From Kocuria sp. (GTDB lineage: Bacteria > Actinomycetota > Actinomycetes > Actinomycetales > Micrococcaceae): 12,259 bases of DNA. Shown piece by piece: positions 6,341 through 12,259 of the stretch; position 1 is the stretch's first letter; each line of letters starts with the position of its first letter. The DNA lies in the NCBI GenBank assembly GCA_030453435.1, contig JAKDKI010000034.1:1-12259 (forward strand), read 5' to 3'. Under the pieces are notes generated by a model. It saw only the letters and a list, made by a program, of their open reading frames with translations. It was not told the DNA's origin and ran no database searches. Position numbers and translations under genes: made by a program.

Positions 6341-7462
6341 ATGAAAAAGTACTCCTCTTACACACAGAGCGGCATCGGCCGGCCCGTGGAGGAGTTCACC
6401 GCATCCAAGACCCTGCAGGGGTTCTTGAACAATGCGATCGAGCGTGCGGAAGAGGTCAACCCTCGCTTTGCCGAGCTGTGGCGAGAGATCGCCCGCGTAG
6501 CTAACGGCGGCAAGGGGGTGCGCCCGCAGCTGCTGCACATGGCCACTAACTCCTACCCTGCCCGTCCCGTGCACCCGGTCATCAACGCCGTGGGCGCCGG
6601 GTTCGAGCTGCTGCACACCGCGCTGCTCATCCATGACGACGTGATCGATCAGGACGAACTGCGCCGCCACCAACCCACGGTCAATGCGGCGGCCGAACGG
6701 CGCGCGGCGACGCGCATGGCGTTGGGCGGCCGAGCGGCGTCGGCAGTGGGAACGGAACACGCGAAACAGTACGGCCGCAGCGTGGGAATTCTGGCCGGGG
6801 ACTTGGCGCTCACGGGTGCGTACCGGTTGATCGCCACCTCTCACGCGCCGGAATCGCGCCTGTTGCGGTTGCTCGCGATCCTGGATGAAGCGGTGTTCCG
6901 ATCCGCGGCCGGAGAGTTCTTGGACGTGGAACACGCCCTGCCGGGGCTGACGGTGTCCCATCAGGAGATTCTGTCGGCCACTCGATTGAAGACGTCCGCG
7001 TACTCCTTTGAAGCCCCGCTCGCCGCGGGTGCGGTGCTGGGCGGCGCCCCCCTGGCGGACGTCAAGGCGCTCAGCAGTGTCGGCCGAGCCATGGGCACCG
7101 CGTATCAGCTCGTGGACGACGTCCTGGGCGTGTTCGGTGACCCCGAACAGACCGGGAAATCCGCGCAGTCTGATCTGCGCGAAGGCAAGCGCACCATGCT
7201 CGTTGCGCTGGCCGAGCACGGACCGTACGGGCCCAAGCTGAAGGAGATCCTGGACCGGGCGGCCGTTGAAGGCCTCAGCGATGAGGACGCCCACACGGCC
7301 AAGGACCTACTGGAACGCTGCGGCGCCCGCGCCGGTGTGGAACGGATGGCCGAACAAGCCGCCCAGCGAGCCAAGGGTCTGCTCGAGGACTCAGAACTGC
7401 CGGCCACGTTGGTCGAGAAGCTGGCGGAGACCACGGACGACATAGTGCGGCGGACCAGGTAG
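6341..7462 (+). CDS. Trans-polyprenyl diphosphate synthase (IdsA/GGPPS type)
   Basis: 373 residues, within the usual range for actinobacterial IdsA/GrcC-type enzymes. It condenses isopentenyl diphosphate with allylic diphosphates to give a prenyl chain, probably C15-C20 or longer. Seen: the substrate-binding block GGKGVRP (56-62), the first Asp-rich motif DDVID (99-103) followed by the LRR of the family, and the second motif DDVLGVFGDPEQTGK (259-273) with DLREGKRT (278-285). The second motif has Gly in place of its fifth Asp (DDxxG), which is common in actinobacterial members. Ala lies five residues before the first motif, a small residue that usually allows chains longer than farnesyl; the exact product is inference. 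It starts 4 nt after the P450 stop, with an AGGA overlapping that stop (only 2 nt from the ATG), so translation is probably coupled. No terpene cyclase is present. Confidence 0.94.
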   Translation: MKKYSSYTQSGIGRPVEEFTASKTLQGFLNNAIERAEEVNPRFAELWREIARVANGGKGVRPQLLHMATNSYPARPVHPVINAVGAGFELLHTALLIHDDVIDQDELRRHQPTVNAAAERRAATRMALGGRAASAVGTEHAKQYGRSVGILAGDLALTGAYRLIATSHAPESRLLRLLAILDEAVFRSAAGEFLDVEHALPGLTVSHQEILSATRLKTSAYSFEAPLAAGAVLGGAPLADVKALSSVGRAMGTAYQLVDDVLGVFGDPEQTGKSAQSDLREGKRTMLVALAEHGPYGPKLKEILDRAAVEGLSDEDAHTAKDLLERCGARAGVERMAEQAAQRAKGLLEDSELPATLVEKLAETTDDIVRRTR

Positions 7463-7476
7463 GCCCACCGCACTAT
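7442..7476 (+). terminator. Hairpin overlapping the prenyl synthase stop codon
   Basis: ATAGTGCGG (7442-7450) and CCGCACTAT (7468-7476) make a perfect 9-bp stem with a 17-nt loop that contains the stop codon TAG (7460-7462). Outside the stem GAC and GTC can pair after a small bulge. Only a short T-rich stretch (TATTTGT) follows, so it is an imperfect intrinsic terminator. It sits where the plus-strand P450/prenyl synthase unit meets the convergent E2 gene. Confidence 0.6.
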
Positions 7477-7518
7477 TTGTCGCCGCAGTCAGTACTGCAT
7501 TCGCAAGAACCCGAGCGG

Positions 7519-9153
7519 TTACATCCGCAGGAACGCGCTGGTCGGGTCTTCCACGGCGTCGGCGATGAAGCGCAGGAACCCGCCCGCGGAACCGCCGTCG
7601 CACACGCGATGGTCGAAGGCCAGCGTCAGCGTGGTGACCTTGCGGACCGCGAGTTCACCGTTGACCACCCAGGGCTTGTCGATGATGCGGCCGATGCCCA
7701 GGATGCCCACCTCGGGGTGGTTGATGATGGGCGTGGCTCCGTCCGTGCCGAACACGCCGTAATTGTTGAGCGTGAACGTGCTGCCTGACAGCTCCGACGG
7801 GCTCGCCTTGCCGGAGCGGGCCACCTCAATGACCTCGCGCATGCGCTGGTTGAGCTCCAGCGTGCTGAGTTTGTCCGCATTGCGCAGGTTGGGAACCAGT
7901 AGTCCGCGCTCGGATTCCACGGCCAGGCCCAGGTTCACGCCGTCGAAGCGCGCGATCGAACGCGTGCCGTCCTCGTGAGTCTCGATCCGCGAACACAACT
8001 GCGGGTACGCCCGCAGTCCAGCCAGCGTGAAACGGGCCAGCAGGGCCAGCAGACTCGGCGCGTTCTCCGGGTCCTTGGCCTTGTAGCTCGCGCGCAGATT
8101 CAGCAGCTCGGTCGCATCCACGTCCACCCAAATGGTGGCCTCGGGGATCTCGGTGCGGGAGCGCGTCATGGCATCGGAAATCGCCTTGCGCACGCCCTTC
8201 ACTGGTTCGCGCTGGGCCACCGTCAGACCGGTTCGCGAGTCCACGTCCTGGCCGTGTGTGCCGCCAACATTCGACGACGCCGCCGCAGCTGCCGCCGCCG
8301 GTGCCGCGCCACCCCTGGTCGGGACGGTTGAATGGCCCGGGTCAGAGGCATTGGCGGGCCACGGCGCCGGCGCAGCCGGAGCCGGGGGTGCGGGAGGCGC
8401 CGTTGCGAGACCGGTGGGCGCGGGACCGGCCGCATCCGAGCGGCGTCGTTGATCGTCCACCTGATCCATGGCGGCCCGGATGTCCTGGCGCATGATCAAC
8501 CCGCCCGGTCCGGTGCCGGTGAGCGCGGTGATGTCCACGCCGTGCTCCTTGGCGAGCTTGCGCACCAGCGGCGAGATGACCGTGGGGGCCATCCGCGGGG
8601 CTGCGGTCAGTGCGTCGTGGGTGTGGGACGCGGCACCGGACTGGCCGGTCGCGGAACCGCCGGAGGTGCGCGCGGACTTGCCGCGGCGGCGTCGGCGGGA
8701 GGAGCCACCCGAAGTGGTGCCGTAGCCGATCAGCACGTTGCCGGAGGACTCGTCGGACTCATCGTCCGCGGACTCCTCGGCCGACGGCTGGGTGCCCGCG
8801 CGTTCTTCCTCGCGGTAGCTCGCGCCCTGGGTGGGCTCGGGAGAGTCATCGGATTCGGCAGCTGAGGCTTCCGCGGTGGGTGCCGGGGCGTCCTCCGAAG
8901 CCGGGGCCTCGGCGCCGTCGGACACCGAGATCAGCGACTGACCCACGGTGAGCGTCTCGCCCTCCGCGCCGTGCAGCTTGTGCACGGTGCCTTCGACGGG
9001 GCTGGGGATCTCGACCGCCGACTTGGCGGTTTCGACCTCCACGATCGGCTGGTCCATGGCCACGGTGTCACCCTCGGCGACCAGCCAGTGCAGGATGTCC
9101 GCCTCGGTGAGACCTTCGCCCAGGTCGGGCAGATGGAACACATTGATGCTCAC
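7519..9153 (-). CDS. bkdC: 2-oxoacid dehydrogenase E2 (lipoamide acyltransferase)
   Basis: 544 residues. It is the acyltransferase core of a branched-chain 2-oxoacid or pyruvate dehydrogenase complex, moving the acyl group from lipoyl-lysine to CoA. Seen in order: one lipoyl domain (1-78) with Lys44 in ETAKSAVE; an acidic Asp/Glu/Ser-rich linker (80-137); a short LIGYG plus SRRRRRGK basic segment (141-159); the peripheral subunit-binding domain (about 187-229); an Ala/Pro linker (about 244-296); and the catalytic domain (about 315-544) ending in DHRVCDGG, with the catalytic His515 and the HxxxDG motif. The start is GTG 9153, preceded at 7 nt by GGGAGGA inside the end of the E1-beta gene; the two genes are 3 nt apart. 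The symbol follows actinobacterial bkd usage; the annotation as pyruvate E2 is the alternative. It converges on the prenyl synthase. Confidence 0.93.
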   Translation of the reverse strand: MSINVFHLPDLGEGLTEADILHWLVAEGDTVAMDQPIVEVETAKSAVEIPSPVEGTVHKLHGAEGETLTVGQSLISVSDGAEAPASEDAPAPTAEASAAESDDSPEPTQGASYREEERAGTQPSAEESADDESDESSGNVLIGYGTTSGGSSRRRRRGKSARTSGGSATGQSGAASHTHDALTAAPRMAPTVISPLVRKLAKEHGVDITALTGTGPGGLIMRQDIRAAMDQVDDQRRRSDAAGPAPTGLATAPPAPPAPAAPAPWPANASDPGHSTVPTRGGAAPAAAAAAASSNVGGTHGQDVDSRTGLTVAQREPVKGVRKAISDAMTRSRTEIPEATIWVDVDATELLNLRASYKAKDPENAPSLLALLARFTLAGLRAYPQLCSRIETHEDGTRSIARFDGVNLGLAVESERGLLVPNLRNADKLSTLELNQRMREVIEVARSGKASPSELSGSTFTLNNYGVFGTDGATPIINHPEVGILGIGRIIDKPWVVNGELAVRKVTTLTLAFDHRVCDGGSAGGFLRFIADAVEDPTSAFLRM

Positions 9154-9156
9154 GGG

Positions 9157-10167
9157 TCAGTCCTCCCACTGCAGTTCGTCCAGGGTGTCGAGGATCCGCT
9201 CGACACTGGGGATGTGATGGTGTTCGAAGGCCGGCGAGGGGTAGGGGATATCGAACCCTGTAACCCGCAGGACCGGCGCGGCCAACGAATGGAAGCAGCG
9301 CTGCTGGGTGCGCGCCACGATTTCCGAGGCCACGGACGCGAAGCCCTGGGCCTCGGCAACCACCACGGCGCGGCCGGTCTTGCGTACGGAGGCCGCGACC
9401 GTTTCGTCGTCGTAGGGCACGATGGTGCCCAGGTCGATGACCTCCACGTTCAAGCCGTCCTGAGCGGCTTCTTCCGCCGCGGACAAGCACACGGGCACGG
9501 ACGGGCCGTAGCTGATCAAGGTTGCGTCAGTACCTTCACGGGCGACGACGGCGTGCCCCTCGCGTTTCTGCGCGGTCCCGTTCGCGTACTGCTCGCGCAG
9601 CTCGTCCAGGTCGATCTGGGCGGTGGACCAGTACAACCGCTTGGGCTCGAAGAAGACCACGGGGTCCGGGGAGTCGATGGCCTCACGCAGCATGAGGTAG
9701 GCATCGGTGACGGAGGCCGGGGTGAAGACCTTCAGGCCCGGGGTGTGGGCGTAGTAGGACTCCGAGGAATCACAGTGGTGCTCCACACCGCCCACGCCGC
9801 CGCCGTAGGGAATGCGGATGACCATCTGCATGGCCAGCTTGCCGCGGGTGCGGTTGTGCATCTTGGCCACGTGCGAGGCGATCTGCTCGAAGGCGGGGTA
9901 GGCGAAGGCATCGAACTGCATCTCGACCACCGGGCGCATGCCGTTCATGGCCATGCCCACGGCGGTGCCGATGATCCCGGACTCCGCCAGGGGAGTGTCG
10001 AAGCAGCGCTCGCGGCCGAACTTGGCGGTCAGGCCGTCGGTGATGCGGAAAACGCCACCGAGGGTTCCCACGTCCTCACCGAAGATCAGAACGCTCGGAT
10101 CGGTTTCCAGGGCGTCCGCGAGAGCGGTGTTCAGCGCCTTGGCAAAGCTGATTTTCTGGACGCTCAT
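9157..10167 (-). CDS. bkdB: 2-oxoacid dehydrogenase E1 component, beta subunit
   Basis: 336 residues. With E1-alpha it forms the thiamine-diphosphate E1 that decarboxylates branched-chain 2-oxoacids (or pyruvate) and acylates the E2 lipoyl group. Seen: GEDVGTLGGVFRITDGL (30-46), DTPLAESGI (57-65) whose Glu62 is the expected thiamine-activating Glu, QFDAFAYPAFEQI (84-96), and the GGVEHHCDSSESYYAHTPGLK region (126-146) with the paired His130-His131. I prefer ATG 10167 over the adjacent GTG 10170, because AGGAGG (10172-10177) is 4 nt from the ATG but only 1 nt from the GTG. The ATG shares one base with the E1-alpha stop (TGATG), implying coupled translation and balanced alpha/beta synthesis. Confidence 0.95.
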   Translation of the reverse strand: MSVQKISFAKALNTALADALETDPSVLIFGEDVGTLGGVFRITDGLTAKFGRERCFDTPLAESGIIGTAVGMAMNGMRPVVEMQFDAFAYPAFEQIASHVAKMHNRTRGKLAMQMVIRIPYGGGVGGVEHHCDSSESYYAHTPGLKVFTPASVTDAYLMLREAIDSPDPVVFFEPKRLYWSTAQIDLDELREQYANGTAQKREGHAVVAREGTDATLISYGPSVPVCLSAAEEAAQDGLNVEVIDLGTIVPYDDETVAASVRKTGRAVVVAEAQGFASVASEIVARTQQRCFHSLAAPVLRVTGFDIPYPSPAFEHHHIPSVERILDTLDELQWED

Positions 10168-11459
10168 CACGCCTCCTCTCGGGACAGTTCGTCGGCCAGC
10201 AGATCGGACTGCTCGCGCAACTGGGTGGTGGGTTCGCTGTAAACGTGGCGGAACAGGTCCTGGGGATCCAGCTCCGGTTTGGTGGCCATGGCTTCACGCA
10301 GGCGCTTGGCCATGTCCTCGGCGTGCGCGGAAATCTGCTCCGACGCGGCGTCGTCCAGGGCGTCCTGATCGTTGAGGTAGCGCTGCATGCGCGTGATCGG
10401 ATCCTTGGCCACCCACTCGGAGACCTCGTCGCGCTCGCGGTAACGGGTGTCGTCATCCGCGTTGGTGTGCGCCTGCATGCGGTAGGTCATGGCCTCAACC
10501 AGAAGCGGGCCCTTGCCCTGGCGGCACAGTTCCACGCCGCGGCCCAGCACGGAGAGCAGAGCGGCCAGATCGTTGCCGTCCACGCGCTCGCCGGCCATGC
10601 CGTACCCGACGGCCTTGTGCGCCAGCGTGGGGGCGTGAGTCTGGGAGGACAGCGGCACGGAGATCGCGTAGCCGTTGTTCTGCACCAGGAACAGGACGGG
10701 CAATTGGAATACGGCGGCGAAGTTGAGGGCTTCGTGGAAGTCGCCCTCGGAGGTGGCGCCATCGCCGCACATCGCCAGGGTGACGGTGTCCTCGCCGCGC
10801 AGCTTGGCCGCGTGCGCGACACCCACGGCGTGCAGGAGCTGGGTGGTGAGCGGGGTGGCCTGAATGCTGACCTTGTACTCGCGCGGATCGAAACCGCCGT
10901 GCCAGTCACCGCGGAAGGTGCTCATGACCTCGAGCGGATCCACGCCGCGGGACATCACGGCCACCGAGTCGCGGTAGGTGGGGAATAGCCAGTCGTTGTC
11001 GCCCAAGCACATAGCCGCTGCGACCTGGCAGGCTTCCTGGCCATGGCTCGAAGGGTAGACGGCCATGCGCCCCTGACGGACCAACGCCATGTTCTGGTCG
11101 TTGATGCGGCGACCCACCACGAGCTTCTCGTACGCCTTGAGCAACTGCTCGGTCGAGGGCATGGGGTACTCGTGACCCGGTTCGGGGCCCTGCTCGCTGT
11201 CCGGGACGGGCTGTCCATCCGGGGCCAGCAGCTGGATCTCGTTGGTTGCCGGAAGCATGTAGGCCTCCGGGGTGATGCCGAAGTTCTTGGACGCTTCCAC
11301 CGCGGGGATCACGGGTGCGGTGTCCTCTGCGGGGGTTTCGTCGACGGCGCCGGGGGTGGTCTCTTCAACTGTCGAGTTGTCCTGCATGTCCGACGCGTTG
11401 GAGTCCGTCGTGGAGGCCTCGGTGGCGGGATCGCCGCCGGGTGAAGTGGGCTCGCTCAT
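10167..11459 (-). CDS. bkdA: 2-oxoacid dehydrogenase E1 component, alpha subunit
   Basis: 430 residues. It binds thiamine diphosphate at the E1 active site. Seen: RQGRMAVYPSSHGQEA (128-143), LFPTYRD (158-164), the TPP/Mg motif from GDGATSEGDF (232-241) to the closing NN (261-262), and the active-site loop YRMQAHTNADDDTRYR (326-341) with His331. The HTxADDxxRY form resembles bacterial branched-chain and Gram-positive pyruvate E1-alphas and is not decisive between them. The first ~75 residues are acidic and low in complexity (Glu, Asp, Thr, Ala, Pro), longer than in most relatives and probably disordered. Start: ATG 11459, with GGAAGG 8 nt upstream. First gene of the E1a-E1b-E2 operon and divergent from the Lrp-type regulator. 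Whether the main substrate is a branched keto acid or pyruvate is not settled by sequence; the Lrp neighbour favours branched. Confidence 0.94.
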   Translation of the reverse strand: MSEPTSPGGDPATEASTTDSNASDMQDNSTVEETTPGAVDETPAEDTAPVIPAVEASKNFGITPEAYMLPATNEIQLLAPDGQPVPDSEQGPEPGHEYPMPSTEQLLKAYEKLVVGRRINDQNMALVRQGRMAVYPSSHGQEACQVAAAMCLGDNDWLFPTYRDSVAVMSRGVDPLEVMSTFRGDWHGGFDPREYKVSIQATPLTTQLLHAVGVAHAAKLRGEDTVTLAMCGDGATSEGDFHEALNFAAVFQLPVLFLVQNNGYAISVPLSSQTHAPTLAHKAVGYGMAGERVDGNDLAALLSVLGRGVELCRQGKGPLLVEAMTYRMQAHTNADDDTRYRERDEVSEWVAKDPITRMQRYLNDQDALDDAASEQISAHAEDMAKRLREAMATKPELDPQDLFRHVYSEPTTQLREQSDLLADELSREEA

Positions 11460-11706
11460 GGCCGACCCCTTCCATGGTTGGTTCAGACGTTTCGTGATCC
11501 AAGTATGGGAACTATCGGCCTGTTGTCTCCCCAGTTCTGGGATGCACTGGACGAAAGTGCGCTTCAGGGGCTCATCGTGGACAATATGATCTGATGTGAC
11601 CTACGTCATGACGGTTTGTCGGATGGGTGCAGATGTATCCGATGAGCGGAGGCGAGAAGGCGGCGAGCGGCGTCGTCGGCGAAGTGTGTGAAGAAAGAGG
11701 AACGGG
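11460..11706. promoter_or_regulatory. Divergent promoter region, bkdA / Lrp-family regulator
   Basis: 247 bp without a convincing gene. It contains an AT-richer core (about 11495-11635). Minus strand: GAGACA (complement of 11524-11529) and CATACT (complement of 11502-11507), 16 nt apart, are a modest promoter candidate for the E1-alpha gene. Plus strand: TATGAT (11585-11590) is a good -10 but has no good -35, and would give the regulator a leader of about 110 nt. CGTCATGACG (11604-11613) is a perfect 10-bp palindrome, and TGAC-CTAC-GTCA overlaps it (11597-11608); these are the best candidates for an operator bound by the neighbouring Lrp-type protein. The regulator start has AGAGGAA a few nt upstream. 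Confidence 0.45.
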
Positions 11707-12162
11707 ATGGCCGAGAAGCGGCGGGCGGATCTGGACGATACGGATCGACGGATCCTGGACGAACTGACCCGGGACGCACGGCAGTCCGTGACCGCGCTCG
11801 CGAGCCGGGTGCATATTTCGCGCGCGCACGCCTATGAGCGAATCAAGAAGCTTCATGACCAGGGTGTGATCCTGCGCTACACCGCGGTGATTGATCCGGT
11901 ACGGGCGGGGCTGGAAGCGTCCGCGTACGTGACCGTGCGGCTGAAGCAGAACACGTGGCCGTCGTTGTGCGCCAAGCTGCGGCAAATTCCGCAGGTCCAA
12001 CACGTGGCACTCGTGGGTGGAACGTTCGATGTGATGCTTCTGGTGCGGGCTGGTGGGACCACGGAACTGCGCGACGTGATTTTCGAGATGATCCAGCCCA
12101 TGCCCGAGGTGGTGGACACCCAGACGTTCCTGATCTTCGAGGATGTGGATGCGCGGGGGTAG
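11707..12162 (+). CDS. Lrp/AsnC-family transcriptional regulator (BkdR-like)
   Basis: 151 residues, typical of Lrp/AsnC regulators. Seen: an N-terminal winged helix-turn-helix (about 8-60), with LDDTDRRILDELTRDAR opening it and VTALASRVHISRAHAYERIK as the helix-turn-helix. A C-terminal RAM/ligand-binding domain (about 70-147) follows, with VQHVALVGGTFDVMLLV near 97-113, the family's Gly-x-(F/Y)-D turn that forms the effector site. These proteins form dimers or octamers and sense amino acids. The divergent position relative to a 2-oxoacid dehydrogenase operon matches the BkdR/Lrp arrangement known in pseudomonads and actinobacteria, so I infer it controls the operon in response to branched-chain amino acids. 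The ATG at 11707 is supported by AGAGGAA upstream. Confidence 0.92.
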   Translation: MAEKRRADLDDTDRRILDELTRDARQSVTALASRVHISRAHAYERIKKLHDQGVILRYTAVIDPVRAGLEASAYVTVRLKQNTWPSLCAKLRQIPQVQHVALVGGTFDVMLLVRAGGTTELRDVIFEMIQPMPEVVDTQTFLIFEDVDARG

Positions 12163-12259
12163 TTAGTCCGTTTGCGGCGAGTGCTGCCCACTGATCGACG
12201 GTAAAACCATGCGCGGCCCGAATCTGCAAAGTAGTCGACGATATAACCAGAATTCTCGA

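Noticed and set aside
6251..7294. 347-residue open frame on the minus strand
   Set aside because: Antisense shadow of the prenyl synthase, which has all its catalytic motifs on the plus strand.
8280..8420. Low-complexity Ala/Pro coding tract as a repeat element
   Set aside because: It is the flexible interdomain linker of E2, expected in this family, with no exact DNA repeat unit.
8971..10242. 423-residue open frame on the plus strand
   Set aside because: It is antisense to E2 and E1-beta, with His/Gly/Asp-rich shadow composition typical of the opposite strand of GC-rich genes, and no recognisable domain.

Overview
The window is dense, high-GC DNA with GTG starts, Shine-Dalgarno-led and overlapping genes, and protein types that point to an actinobacterium. 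The two-part 2-oxoacid E1, the C. glutamicum-like sdhCAB set and the DDxxG-type polyprenyl synthase suggest order Micrococcales; family Micrococcaceae (Kocuria/Rothia/Arthrobacter-like) is my best guess, not a proven placement. I see ten protein genes, one of them cut by the window edge. There are no rRNA or tRNA genes, no insertion sequences and no CRISPR array.

Left part (1-1315): a partial RutE-like nitroreductase on the minus strand, divergent across about 215 bp from a LysE/ArgO-family amino-acid exporter on the plus strand. Next (1376-4899, minus): a complete sdhC-sdhA-sdhB operon for a menaquinone-type (single cytochrome b subunit, five helices) succinate dehydrogenase. sdhC and sdhA overlap by ATGA. 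The sdhC leader holds overlapping inverted repeats that could form mutually exclusive hairpins next to the ribosome binding site.

Middle (5023-7462, plus): a two-gene unit, divergent from sdhC, made of a cytochrome P450 and, 4 nt later, a trans-polyprenyl diphosphate synthase. The P450 keeps the heme-cysteine signature but has Asp in place of the nearly invariant ExxR Glu and lacks the usual I-helix acid. A hairpin overlapping the synthase stop codon probably ends the unit. This P450/prenyl synthase pair is the most likely place for undescribed chemistry.

Right part (7519-12162): a minus-strand operon for E1-alpha, E1-beta and E2 of a branched-chain 2-oxoacid (or pyruvate) dehydrogenase complex, without an E3 gene, divergent from an Lrp/AsnC-family regulator on the plus strand that probably controls it (BkdR-like). 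The complex would make acyl-CoA from amino-acid-derived keto acids, for energy or as starters for branched fatty acids. SDH would take up reducing equivalents in the TCA cycle and the respiratory chain.

The last ~97 bp (12163-12259) hold no gene I can support.
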